Source of the DNA: CAYLRY01 sp964386535
GTDB taxonomy: Bacteria > Chloroflexota > Dehalococcoidia > Dehalococcoidales > UBA3254
Direction: 5' to 3'
NCBI GenBank assembly: GCA_964386535.1
Contig: CAYLRY010000037.1
Coordinates: forward strand, 1-32,163
Length of the DNA: 32,163 nt
This document shows positions 16,282 through 24,844 of the stretch, in pieces. The position numbers and the translations under genes are program-made. The notes beneath the pieces were generated by a model. The model was not told the origin of the DNA. It did not search any database and saw only the letters and a program-made list of their open reading frames with translations. Position 1 is the first letter of the stretch. Every line of letters starts with the position of its first letter.

Positions 16282-16697
16282 CCTTTCATATATAACATTG
16301 CCATTGCCGGTTATATTTAAAGCAATAATCCTTTGAAACAGCGGATGATTATAATCAATCATGTTTGTTAATATCAGCTTATGATGCTGAATTACACAGC
16401 TAGGTGCATTTCTTTGATCTCTAATTAACAGTTGAATACAGGGATTGACAAACAATTGACAGATGCGATGCTTGACAAAAATCCTTAAACTGATTAAAGT
16501 ATCCCCATACCAAGTTTTAGAATGATTATCGGAAATCCTCGTTATGGTCATCTGCTGGTTGCGCCTGCTCTTGATTTTATGGGTTACCGACATTTTTCAA
16601 AAAAACAATGACAGCCGTTAGTTGACACCCTTAAGTACCCGGCCAAATGAAAGGAACGAAAATATCTCAACTAACCGCTGTATCTAGGAGGAATAAA
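16282..16697. other. Intergenic region with three tandem TTGACA hexamers
   Basis: This 416-bp gap holds no convincing gene. It contains a perfect 12-bp palindrome TGATTATAATCA (16346-16357) and three TTGACA hexamers at 16445-16450, 16456-16461 and 16472-16477. A 106-codon minus-strand reading frame (16273-16593) has no ribosome binding site and no recognisable family. Confidence 0.55.
16472..16500 (+). promoter_or_regulatory. Candidate promoter for the IMP dehydrogenase gene
   Basis: The third TTGACA (16472-16477) is followed after 17 bp by TAAAGT (16495-16500), giving a usable promoter about 200 bp before the IMPDH start. The two other TTGACA hexamers just upstream have no good -10 at the right distance. 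Confidence 0.4.
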
Positions 16698-18203
16698 ATG
16701 GCCAAGATCTTTGAAGAGATCTCCAGAACTTTTGATGAATATTTACTGGTTCCCAATTTGACCCCTAAAAAATGCACACCTAACAATATCGAGTTGAGCA
16801 CTCCGCTGGTCAAGTACCGGAGTGGCGATCCTCGCCCTTTACGTCTAAATGTGCCTATTGTCTCCGCTATCATGCAATCTGTTTCCAACCATACCCTGGC
16901 TATCGAACTGGCCAGGTGTGGCGGGATGTCCTTTATTTTTTGTTCCCAGCCAATTGAAAAGCAAGTGGAAATGGTTAGAAAAGTGAAAACCTTCAAGGCA
17001 GGATTCGTTACCAGTGATTCAAACCTGAAGCCTGATAATACAATCTCTGACCTGCTTCAGCTAAAGGCTAAAACAGGTCATTCAACCATTGCTGTTACCG
17101 ATAATGGAATGCCCAACGGGAAGCTATTGGGCATCGTCACTTCAAAAGACTATCGAGAAAGCCGGGACCCTATGGACAAAAAGGTGGCAGATTTCATGAC
17201 ACCATTTCATAGACTGGTTTACGGCAGAGCCGGCATATCCCTTTCAGAAGCAAATGATTTATTGTGGCAAAATAAATTGGACTGCATACCGGTAATCGAT
17301 GATCAGCAAAGGCTGGTACATATGGTTTTCCGTAAAGACTATGTGGAACATAAGGAAAATTTAAATGAACTTCTGGATGCCAATAAAGGTCTTATGGTTG
17401 GCGCAGGCATTAATACTAAAGATTATGCCGAAAGAGTACCGGCGCTGGTGGAAGCCGGCACAAATGTACTGTGTATTGATTCCTCTCACGGTTATACGGA
17501 GTACCAGAGTGACACATTGAAATATATCAAAGGAAAATACGGTGATGCAGTCAAGGTGGGAGCGGGAAATATTGTAGACGCAGAAGCTTTTTATTACCTG
17601 GTTGACGCTGGAGCTGATTTTATAAAAGTGGGGATAGGCGGCGGTTCGATCTGTATTACACGTGAGCAAAGAGCTATCGGACGGGGACAGGCCACAGCCC
17701 TTCTAGAAATATCCAAAGCAAGAGACAGCTATTATGAAAAAACCGGAGTGTATGTCCCTCTTTGCTCGGACGGCGGCATCAATCACGACCATCAGATTGT
17801 CCTGGCTTTAGCCATGGGAGCTGATTTTGTAATGCTGGGAAGATATTTTGCCCGTTTTGATGAAAGCCCCTCAGAAAAAATCGTAGAAGGGAATAAATAT
17901 CTCAAGGAATACTGGGGTGAAGGTACCAACCGGGCCCAGAACTGGCAAAGGTATGATCTGGGAGAAGGAAAAAATGCACTGGCTTTCGAAGAGGGGGTTT
18001 TCGGCTACGTACCCTATGCAGGCAAATTGAAGGACAATCTGGAAATCACTCTGGCTAAAATCAAATCTACCATGGTTGCCTGCGGGGCAATGAATATAAA
18101 GGAGTTCCAGAAAACAGCCCGCCTGACTGTGGTCTCCTCCAGAACAATCATGGAAGGCAGCGTCCATGATATCATTACCAAAGATTCCAGCAACACCCAT
18201 TAG
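16698..18203 (+). CDS. guaB: IMP dehydrogenase (Tritrichomonas-like clade)
   Basis: This 501-residue enzyme oxidises IMP to XMP with NAD+, the committed step of GMP synthesis, in the cytoplasm. It has the split TIM barrel with two CBS repeats inserted at about 100-220. The catalytic loop GIGGGSICITREQ carries Cys319; Asp261 is in CIDSS; the flap dyad is Arg418-Tyr419 in NWQRYDLG. These are the same numbers as in the Tritrichomonas foetus enzyme as I recall it, and long stretches (GAGINTKDYAERVPALVEAG, VPYAGKLKDN) read like that protein. The start at 16698 follows AGGAGG at 16686; an upstream ATG at 16647 lacks a binding site and adds a non-family tail. A terminator follows. The call is secure. 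Confidence 0.96.
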   Translation: MAKIFEEISRTFDEYLLVPNLTPKKCTPNNIELSTPLVKYRSGDPRPLRLNVPIVSAIMQSVSNHTLAIELARCGGMSFIFCSQPIEKQVEMVRKVKTFKAGFVTSDSNLKPDNTISDLLQLKAKTGHSTIAVTDNGMPNGKLLGIVTSKDYRESRDPMDKKVADFMTPFHRLVYGRAGISLSEANDLLWQNKLDCIPVIDDQQRLVHMVFRKDYVEHKENLNELLDANKGLMVGAGINTKDYAERVPALVEAGTNVLCIDSSHGYTEYQSDTLKYIKGKYGDAVKVGAGNIVDAEAFYYLVDAGADFIKVGIGGGSICITREQRAIGRGQATALLEISKARDSYYEKTGVYVPLCSDGGINHDHQIVLALAMGADFVMLGRYFARFDESPSEKIVEGNKYLKEYWGEGTNRAQNWQRYDLGEGKNALAFEEGVFGYVPYAGKLKDNLEITLAKIKSTMVACGAMNIKEFQKTARLTVVSSRTIMEGSVHDIITKDSSNTH

Positions 18204-18227
18204 TCATTCAAGAGCATGGTGTTGGCA

Positions 18228-18266
18228 GGAGCCTATCATTTTTAGAATGACAGGCTCCCTTTTTTA
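18228..18266 (+). terminator. Rho-independent terminator after IMP dehydrogenase
   Basis: A 13-bp stem with one mismatch (arms 18228-18240 and 18246-18258, GGAGCCT...CATT against AATGA...GGCTCC), a 5-nt loop and a following CTTTTTT run form a standard terminator 24 bp after the stop. Confidence 0.88.
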
Positions 18267-18333
18267 ATACAAACACCTTTGTGTTAATAGTAAGTCTTGC
18301 TATTCAAAGCAATACTGAGGCATCTAAAATAAA

Positions 18334-19191
18334 TTATTCAATGATTACCAGTACCGCTGTTAATGCACCATCATTAGTACTATCTCCCACGACATTAATA
18401 GATTGACCCTGTTGTAGATCTGAGAAGGAGCAGGTTAACGTCTTTTGAATTTTGGTATCAGAACCAACAAACACCTTTATATCTTCCCCCTTTATACCAT
18501 TTAAAGTTAAATTGCTGCCACTGATTGCTGTAAGCGTACCTGTGATACTCTGGCGTCCGGTATCGTCTAAGGGTAATTTTGAATTAGCCTGGTCTCCAGG
18601 TGGTGGAAGTATTTTTCCAAAATCAGAAAATTCTCTATTGGGTGGATTCTGCTCATATGGTATGCCGGTGGGAAATTCTCCAGTAGGTGGGGCCTGCCCA
18701 CCTGGTATTTGGCCTCGCCCCTGTCCCATTCCTACCTGTAATCCAATTTGACCTTCTAAACCTCCGGTACGGATGACTATTGAAGTAGCCTTAAAAGTTT
18801 CATCTTTGTCAGCAGTACCCATGATGCTTAATAGTAAACCAGCCTCAAGGTCCTCTAAAGATGCCGTAACCGTCTTCTGAAAAACCGTATTTGCATCAAC
18901 ATTAACCTTTACCTCTCCCTGATCCGTTTTCAAGGTAAAATTATTGCTATTTTTTGATGTCAGAGTACCGCTGGCGCTGCCCCCTCTCATTCCTGCCCTA
19001 CCCGGCTCCATTAATCCACCCTGGAATGGAGATGCTGCATTTGAATTCAGCGCTACTATACCGGTAGAAGCCGCTGTATTTTTAACGGCCTTATCCGAAC
19101 TGGATGAACACGCACCCGTGGTTAACAACAGCGATACTATTAAAGTGCTGATTGTCCCTAATACTAGAAAGTGTCCTTTATTCTTATTCAA
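18334..19191 (-). CDS. Lipoprotein with two DUF5666 domains
   Basis: This 285-residue protein starts with TTG, supported by AGGAG nine bases upstream. The signal runs to TGAC, with Cys28 as lipidation site. Two related DUF5666 modules follow at about 72-142 (GTLTSKNSNNFTLKT, ANTVFQKTVTASLEDLEAG) and about 215-285 (GTLTAISGSNLTLNG, SDTKIQKTLTCSFSDLQQG), separated by a Gly/Pro/Gln-rich linker of about 70 residues. The repetition shows internal duplication. DUF5666 is an OB-like fold of unknown function often found beside MacAB-type exporters. It is the last gene of the export operon, 53 bp after the permease, and may be a surface partner or sensor for that exporter. Confidence 0.82.
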   Translation of the reverse strand: MNKNKGHFLVLGTISTLIVSLLLTTGACSSSSDKAVKNTAASTGIVALNSNAASPFQGGLMEPGRAGMRGGSASGTLTSKNSNNFTLKTDQGEVKVNVDANTVFQKTVTASLEDLEAGLLLSIMGTADKDETFKATSIVIRTGGLEGQIGLQVGMGQGRGQIPGGQAPPTGEFPTGIPYEQNPPNREFSDFGKILPPPGDQANSKLPLDDTGRQSITGTLTAISGSNLTLNGIKGEDIKVFVGSDTKIQKTLTCSFSDLQQGQSINVVGDSTNDGALTAVLVIIE

Positions 19192-19244
19192 AGCTAAATA
19201 CTCCTACTTCTACCTAGTTGTTATATACTTAAAATTTTTATTGT

Positions 19245-20480
19245 TTATTCAGACCTCAATGCCTGTATTGGATCCAAACGTGAGCCTTGCCAGGCCGGAT
19301 AAAATCCGAAGAATAATCCGATGGCAATGGATACCCCCACCGCCAGAACCACGATGTCTGAAGTAACCAGGGTATTCATATAACCCATGTAATTTACCAG
19401 GTAAGAACCTCCCCAGCCTACGGCTACCCCTATTAGACCTCCGGCAAAGGTCAACAGTGCCGAGTCTATCAGGAATTGACCCCATATATCTCTTTCCCTG
19501 GCACCCAGGGCTTTGCGGATACCGATCTCCCGCCTTCTTTCCATAACTGAGACCAGCATTATATTCATTACCCCGATGCCCCCTACCAGCAAAGATATGC
19601 CGGCAATGGCTCCCAGAAGCAAAGTATAGCTGGCCATAGATGCGGAAATAGTCTCAGTTAACTCATCCATGGAGGTAACGGTAAAATCGTTATCTGCGCC
19701 TAAAGCTATATTATGTCTAATGACCAGCAGATACGTTATATCTTCTTTAACTGAGCTTATCATTTTCTGGTCTGTTACCTGCACTGAGATGGAATTGACA
19801 ATATGATCTCCGGTGGTAGTTACAGAACGCGACATCATCCCCTGTAAGGTGGAAAGAGGTACAAAGATGGCATTATCTACGGAACCCATCATAGACTCGC
19901 CCTTGCTCGCCAGAACTCCCACAACTTTAAAAACAGTGTTACTCATACGCATTGATTGACCGACCGGGTCATTATTTCCAAATAGTGTTTCTGCCACATT
20001 GGGTCCAATGACGGCGATCTTTTGATTACGGTCGTACTGGTACTGAGTGATGAATTCACCGTCATTCAGAGTCAGGTTATAAACCTGTTCGTATTCCGGA
20101 GTCACACCGGTTACTCTCACGAACATATTATTACTGCCAGCGATAACCTGCATGCCTGAGGTGGAATAAGGCGCCACCGCTACTACACCTGCTACTTGCT
20201 CAGCTATAGCTTCGGCATCTTCCTGCGTAAGCGTGCTGGCCGAACCCATAGCGCTTCTGACTCCACCCGAGGTGGTGGAACCCGGCTGAACATACACCAG
20301 ATTGGTACCCAGACCGCTGAGCCGGCTCAGCATACTTGCCTCTGTCCCCTTACCCACAGACATAAGAATGATCACCGCCGCCACTCCTATGACTACCCCC
20401 AGAATGGTTAAAAAGCTTCTTAGCTTATGTGTTACTACCGATGTCCAGGCAGTTGACAGCGGACTGAAAACATTTTTCAT
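19245..20480 (-). CDS. MacB-like ABC transporter permease (FtsX domain)
   Basis: This 411-residue protein has the MacB/LolC layout: one N-terminal membrane segment (FLTILGVVIGVAAVIILMSVG, about 22-42), a large extracytoplasmic MacB_PCD domain (about 50-275), and three C-terminal membrane segments in an FtsX domain (about 283-310, 335-358, 370-395), with the coupling-helix sequence SVMERRREIGIRKALGA between the first two. It would move a substrate from the outer face of the membrane by mechanotransmission, not by classical import. Its ATG overlaps the ATPase stop (ATGA). It works with the ATPase and adaptor genes upstream. Substrate is unknown; peptides or toxic amphiphiles are typical. Confidence 0.9.
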   Translation of the reverse strand: MKNVFSPLSTAWTSVVTHKLRSFLTILGVVIGVAAVIILMSVGKGTEASMLSRLSGLGTNLVYVQPGSTTSGGVRSAMGSASTLTQEDAEAIAEQVAGVVAVAPYSTSGMQVIAGSNNMFVRVTGVTPEYEQVYNLTLNDGEFITQYQYDRNQKIAVIGPNVAETLFGNNDPVGQSMRMSNTVFKVVGVLASKGESMMGSVDNAIFVPLSTLQGMMSRSVTTTGDHIVNSISVQVTDQKMISSVKEDITYLLVIRHNIALGADNDFTVTSMDELTETISASMASYTLLLGAIAGISLLVGGIGVMNIMLVSVMERRREIGIRKALGARERDIWGQFLIDSALLTFAGGLIGVAVGWGGSYLVNYMGYMNTLVTSDIVVLAVGVSIAIGLFFGFYPAWQGSRLDPIQALRSE

Positions 20481-21145
20481 AGCTTTTCCTCTCTTGTTAC
20501 TTGTCCGTCCTGGATATGTATTACTCGCTGGCAGTAACTGGCGATATTTGGGTCATGCGTAATCATTACCAGGGTGATATTTTGTTCAGTATGTAAATTG
20601 CTTAGAATACTCATGATTTCCTTACTGGAACGGCTGTCCAGGTTGCCGGTCGGCTCATCCGCCAGAATAATCGGAGGGCTTTTAGCCAGAGCCCTGGCTA
20701 CTGCTACTCTTTGCTGTTCTCCACCGGAAAGTTCATGCGGCCGGTGACGTATCCTTTCGCCAAGTCCTACTTTAAACAGAGCCTCTCTGGCGTTTTTTTC
20801 ATCCGTCCTGCCGGCATATTTTTGCCCCAGTACCACATTGTTAATGGCAGACAGGTAAGGCAGTAAATTAAAGCTCTGAAAAATAAAACCTATCTTTTGT
20901 CCCCTTACCTTAGCCAGATCCCCCCCTCCCAGGCGGCTGACCTCTTTCCCATCCAGGAAATAGTTTCCTGAGGTGGGCCTATCCAGTAAGCCGATCAGGT
21001 TAAGCAGAGTGCTTTTACCCGAACCTGAAGGCCCCATGATAGCCACCATTTCACCCTTCTCCACTCTAAGACTGACTCCCTGTAACACTTTCAATTCGCG
21101 TTTTCCCATTGAGTAAGACTTTACTATATTATTTAACTCAATCAC
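20477..21145 (-). CDS. MacB/LolD-type ABC transporter ATPase
   Basis: This 222-residue cytoplasmic ATPase has Walker A GPSGSGKS (38-45), a Q-loop in GFIFQSFNLLPYL, the signature LSGGEQQRVAVARALA, Walker B IILADEPTGNLD and the switch histidine in MITHD. The PTGNLD and signature forms are those of the MacB/LolD/FtsE group. The start is GTG, overlapping the adaptor stop as GTGA, with AGGAGG nine bases before it; the nearby ATG reads into a stop within three codons. It energises the permease encoded next. Confidence 0.94.
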   Translation of the reverse strand: MIELNNIVKSYSMGKRELKVLQGVSLRVEKGEMVAIMGPSGSGKSTLLNLIGLLDRPTSGNYFLDGKEVSRLGGGDLAKVRGQKIGFIFQSFNLLPYLSAINNVVLGQKYAGRTDEKNAREALFKVGLGERIRHRPHELSGGEQQRVAVARALAKSPPIILADEPTGNLDSRSSKEIMSILSNLHTEQNITLVMITHDPNIASYCQRVIHIQDGQVTREEKL

Positions 21146-22734
21146 GGCATAATACCTCCTGGCACTCCGCCTGCCGGCGGTCCGCCTCCCATACCCCCCA
21201 TCCCTTGAGTATCGCCTGTACTGACATTGGAAGAAGATGAAGTGCTTAGAGTGATCAGCACCTGTTCTCCTTCACTGAGTCCTTCGATTATCTCGGTGTT
21301 GGTCTCATCACTCATTCCCGTCTTGACGATGCGAGTTTCCGTGGTAGCCCCTTTAATAACCTGTACAACACTATTGGGGCCCTGGCGTGTTATGGCCCGG
21401 CTGGGTACCATCAATACGCCGCTGGTACCCTGCACCAGGATGTCCACCACAACCGACAGTCCATCCTTTAATGAAATATTTTGATTTGTAGCTGAGGCAG
21501 TTGAATTCTGAGCAGAGGTGGATGTAAGCTGTTTGATAGGTGTCAGCGAGGTTAACTCCACCGTAACCTTATAGTTTACCACCCCGGAAGAGACAGTAGC
21601 GGTTGGGGCAATTGCAGTTACCTCAGCCGGATAACTAACTCCGTTTAATGCATCCAGCGTTACTGTAGCCAGGCCCCCAACCTTCACTGAGAAAATATCC
21701 TTCTCAGTCACCAGGATCACTGCTTTAAACTGATCAGGATCCGCTAATTGTAAGGCTACTGTACCTTTTAGTACCTCATCTCCCCCTTTAACATTAACCT
21801 TGGTGATAAAACCTGCAAAAGGCGCTTTAATGATAGGGCTCAGACTGTTTTGCTCATCCAGATCGCTTTGCGCCTCTTTGACTGCCAGTTCAGCGTCCGT
21901 TACAGCCTGTTGGGCATCTGCAATATCAGCCTTGGCGTCCTCAATTGCTGTTTTCGCATCATCCAGGGCCTTCCTCTTCTCCTCTATTTGTAGTTTTACA
22001 CTGGCAATTTGAAGTAATTCGTTTGTTGATAGATTGACGCTGGTCTCATCCAGTATATCCTGTAAAGCATCCTCAGCATCAGCCAGTTTTGCTTCAAGTG
22101 ACTTGATCTGAAGATTCCAGTAATTAACGTCGCCCTTTATCAAATCATCCACCACGGATGCCTGCCTCATCTGTTTGGCGAAGGCCAGATCGGATTCTAT
22201 ATCATCTATTTCATCCTGAACTTCTTTGACCGCTTCGAGGTTTTTTAGGTCGTTTTCGGCGGACACCACGGCAAACTCCGCAGTTTTAACAGCCAGCTCT
22301 TTAGCTGTAACCTGACGCTGGACTGTAGTCAGAGCGTTTTGCTTGGAAGTCAGTGTACGTTTGGCTGTTTCCAGGGTTTTTTCCAGGGTTTTTACCTGTT
22401 TATCAAAGGCTGATGTATCCAGCCTGGCCAGTTCCTGGCCTTCTTTTACCGAGTCGCTTTCCTCTACCAAAACTTCTGCCACTGTACCGGCAATCTCAAA
22501 AGCCAGGTCCTCGCTACGAGATAAAGCCAGGTTGCCGGTACCGGTCACAGTGAGAGCTATATCCCCTTTCTGAACGGTAGAAATTTGGGTCTTCACTGTG
22601 CTGGTTGATTCGTCTCCGGAGGAACAGGCGAAAGACAGGAAAACTAAGGCGCTCAAACATATAACTATGGCTGTTGATTTTATCAGCTTCAGTCCTTTTA
22701 TCCTTAACATTCGGTATATGCTTATCCCTTTCAT
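21142..22734 (-). CDS. MacA/HlyD-type periplasmic-adaptor-like lipoprotein
   Basis: This 530-residue protein is an RND/MacA-family adaptor. A hydrophobic segment ends in LSFAC, a plausible lipobox, then the first half of a biotinyl-lipoyl domain (TVAEVLVEESDSVKEGQELARLD). A very long coiled-coil hairpin (about 115-310) follows, rich in Lys, Glu, Asp and Ala (DAKTAIEDAKADIADAQQAV), then the second lipoyl half (PIIKAPFAGFITKVNVKGGD), a beta barrel and a membrane-proximal domain (SVVQVIKGATTETRIVKTG). The tail is Gly/Met/Pro-rich. I chose the ATG at 22734, behind AGGAGAG, over 22782. In an organism without an outer membrane this adaptor would assist release outside the cell. It is the first gene of the export operon. 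Confidence 0.88.
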   Translation of the reverse strand: MKGISIYRMLRIKGLKLIKSTAIVICLSALVFLSFACSSGDESTSTVKTQISTVQKGDIALTVTGTGNLALSRSEDLAFEIAGTVAEVLVEESDSVKEGQELARLDTSAFDKQVKTLEKTLETAKRTLTSKQNALTTVQRQVTAKELAVKTAEFAVVSAENDLKNLEAVKEVQDEIDDIESDLAFAKQMRQASVVDDLIKGDVNYWNLQIKSLEAKLADAEDALQDILDETSVNLSTNELLQIASVKLQIEEKRKALDDAKTAIEDAKADIADAQQAVTDAELAVKEAQSDLDEQNSLSPIIKAPFAGFITKVNVKGGDEVLKGTVALQLADPDQFKAVILVTEKDIFSVKVGGLATVTLDALNGVSYPAEVTAIAPTATVSSGVVNYKVTVELTSLTPIKQLTSTSAQNSTASATNQNISLKDGLSVVVDILVQGTSGVLMVPSRAITRQGPNSVVQVIKGATTETRIVKTGMSDETNTEIIEGLSEGEQVLITLSTSSSSNVSTGDTQGMGGMGGGPPAGGVPGGIMP

Positions 22735-22940
22735 GTTACTTTTATCTCTCCTTTTGTTTACACAAAACATTGCTCTACACATTTACCAGACTACATCAAC
22801 GGCAGGCCTATGATACAGTGCATATAGTCATCAACCGGAGTAGTTTGTTATTATTTACGGCACTGGTTAAAATGACAGGTGTAACGGAAATCCCGGACAA
22901 AACATGATTTTTATCACATGCATATAGAAAAACCGGGAAT

Positions 22941-22946
22941 TATATT
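22941..22946 (+). promoter_or_regulatory. -10 element implying a leaderless sensor kinase mRNA
   Basis: TATATT at 22941-22946 ends six bases before the ATG at 22953, and no Shine-Dalgarno sequence precedes that ATG. An earlier ATG at 22948 meets a stop after two codons. This is the third gene in the window with this arrangement. Confidence 0.45.
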
Positions 22947-22952
22947 AATGTT

Positions 22953-24179
22953 ATGAAAAGTAAAACTGAAGGTTCAGACGCCGTTTTATTAATACGCTTC
23001 GTGGCTGTTCTCTGGCTTGTTTATTTGATCGTGCTGGCTGTTGTAAACCAGGTACTGGGGCGACCTCAACGCACCGATCCTCTGTACTATGTCTTAAATG
23101 CCCTGATTGCAGTTATTTGCCTGGGCTTAACACTCTGGCCATGGGCACAGGCCCGGCTGGGACGGGTTTTTGTTCCTCTTATAATTATTTTATCTACAAT
23201 AGCGCCCATTTTAGTTAATCTAATTATTAATCTCTTTTTCCCTGTCGGCCCGCAATTCTACCCGGACAGCTCACTGCTCAGACCTTTTCCTTTTATATTC
23301 ATGGGGCTTCTCCTGGTGGCCTGGCAATATCGCTGGCAATATATTTTACTAGTAATCTTAGCCGTGGCTGGTCTGAATCTGGCAGTCCAGTGGATTACTT
23401 CTCCACCGCGTATACCAATCCAGGGCGCTATAACCACCACGCTGTTTCAAACTGTAATATTCCTGGCTGTGGGTTTCTCTATCAGCTACCTGATGACCCG
23501 ATTAAGAAGACAGCAGCAGTCTCTAGAAGCAGCCAATACCCACCTCTCTCACTATGCCAGCACATTGGAACATCTGGCAACCAGCCAGGAAAGAAACCGC
23601 CTGGCAAGGGAGCTGCACGATACTCTTGCCCATACTCTCAGTGGTTTATCGGTCCAGTTGGAAACCATGAAAGCTTATTGGGAAGTTGACAACAAGGCTG
23701 CCCGTGCTATTCTGGATAAATCATTACTCTCAGCGCATACCGGGCTGGAAGAAACGCGAAGAGCTTTGAAAGCCCTGCGCGCGAGTCCGCTGGATGATTT
23801 GGGACTGGCTCTGGCTGTTAGCAATATGGCCAAGGAAAACGCCAGCAGGGCTAAGATAAAACTCAATCTGGCTGTTTCAGAAAATATTCCGGCTTTATCC
23901 CCTGATATTGAGCAATGTGTTTACAGGGTGGCCCAGGAAGCTGTAACCAATGTAGTCACTCATGCACAGGCTAAAAACTTGATGGTAAAATTGGAGTATT
24001 CTGATAATAAGGTCTCTTTGGAAGTTAATGATGATGGTATAGGATTTAACCCTGAAAGCTATAATCAGGCTGGTCATTTCGGTCTGGTAGGTATGCGTGA
24101 AAGAGCTCAACTTATAGGTGGTACCTTGAGTATAAGCAGCAAACCCGGACAGGGTACCACGATCCTATTAAAAATTTAA
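22953..24179 (+). CDS. NarL-type sensor histidine kinase
   Basis: This 408-residue membrane kinase has about six N-terminal membrane segments (about 8-185) and no large extracellular domain. A coiled linker (LRRQQQSLEAANTHLSHYAS) leads to a HisKA_3 domain with phospho-acceptor His222 in ERNRLARELHDTLAHTLSG. The HATPase_c domain follows, with N box AQEAVTNVVTHAQA, G box DDGIGFNP and GLVGMRERAQLIGG. It would phosphorylate the LuxR-type regulator encoded 16 bp downstream. It is divergent from the MacA/MacB-like operon, so control of that exporter is the natural guess; the membrane segments themselves may sense envelope stress or the export substrate. Confidence 0.93.
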   Translation: MKSKTEGSDAVLLIRFVAVLWLVYLIVLAVVNQVLGRPQRTDPLYYVLNALIAVICLGLTLWPWAQARLGRVFVPLIIILSTIAPILVNLIINLFFPVGPQFYPDSSLLRPFPFIFMGLLLVAWQYRWQYILLVILAVAGLNLAVQWITSPPRIPIQGAITTTLFQTVIFLAVGFSISYLMTRLRRQQQSLEAANTHLSHYASTLEHLATSQERNRLARELHDTLAHTLSGLSVQLETMKAYWEVDNKAARAILDKSLLSAHTGLEETRRALKALRASPLDDLGLALAVSNMAKENASRAKIKLNLAVSENIPALSPDIEQCVYRVAQEAVTNVVTHAQAKNLMVKLEYSDNKVSLEVNDDGIGFNPESYNQAGHFGLVGMRERAQLIGGTLSISSKPGQGTTILLKI

Positions 24180-24195
24180 TCAGGATACTTGAATT

Positions 24196-24831
24196 ATGAA
24201 AGTAATTATTTGTGACGATCAATCCATTGTCCGCGAGGGACTGGCTATGTTGCTTAAGCTTGAGACGGATATTCAGATTGCAGGTATTGCTGAAGATGGG
24301 GCTATGGCGGTTGAAATGGTTGAGAAAGAAAAACCGGATATGGTGCTCATGGATCTGAAGATGCCTATTATGAATGGAGTGGAAGCTACCCGCCAGATAC
24401 GCGCCAGATTTCCAGAGATTAAAGTATTGGTGTTAACCACCTATGATGATGACCAGTGGGTCTTTGATGCAATTAAAGCAGGGGCTTCCGGTTATTTGCT
24501 GAAAGACACCCCGCGGGAAGAACTGGTAAAAGCGGTCAAAGGTACTGGAACAGGGAAAACCTTTGTAGATCCTGCCATAGCTGGGAAGGTACTGGAGCAG
24601 GTTTCAAGTCACCAGACCTATGCGTCTACCCAGATTACCAGCAAGCTGACAGACCGCGAGATAGAAATACTGCGCCTGGTAGCTAAAGGCCTTAGCAATA
24701 TTGATATTGCCGAAAGGTTGTTTTTATCTGAAGGAACTGTTCGCAACCATGTGAGTTCTATCCTGACTAAGCTGGGTGTAACTGATCGTACCCAGGCTGC
24801 CGTGATAGCCATCCAGCATGGCCTGGGCTAG
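24196..24831 (+). CDS. NarL/LuxR-family response regulator
   Basis: This 211-residue protein has a receiver domain with acidic Asp7/Asp8, phospho-acceptor Asp53 (MVLMDLKMP), Thr in VLTTYD and Lys in LLKDTP. A C-terminal LuxR helix-turn-helix follows at about 148-208 (LTDREIEILRLVAKGLSNID, LSEGTVRNHVSSILTKLGV). It pairs with the kinase just upstream and would bind DNA to switch transcription, probably at the divergent export operon. Its ribosome binding site is weak (AGGAT). It converges on the inhibitor gene with only 13 bp between the stops. Confidence 0.95.
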   Translation: MKVIICDDQSIVREGLAMLLKLETDIQIAGIAEDGAMAVEMVEKEKPDMVLMDLKMPIMNGVEATRQIRARFPEIKVLVLTTYDDDQWVFDAIKAGASGYLLKDTPREELVKAVKGTGTGKTFVDPAIAGKVLEQVSSHQTYASTQITSKLTDREIEILRLVAKGLSNIDIAERLFLSEGTVRNHVSSILTKLGVTDRTQAAVIAIQHGLG

Positions 24832-24844
24832 AGCAATTTCCTTT

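Noticed and set aside
16273..16593. 106-codon minus-strand open frame between the esterase and IMPDH
   Set aside because: It has no ribosome binding site, no recognisable family and no signal or domain pattern, and it overlaps the end of the esterase gene and the likely promoter of IMPDH.
22735..22782. ATG at 22782 as start of the MacA-like adaptor
   Set aside because: The ATG at 22734 has AGGAGAG upstream and gives a cleaner lipoprotein signal.
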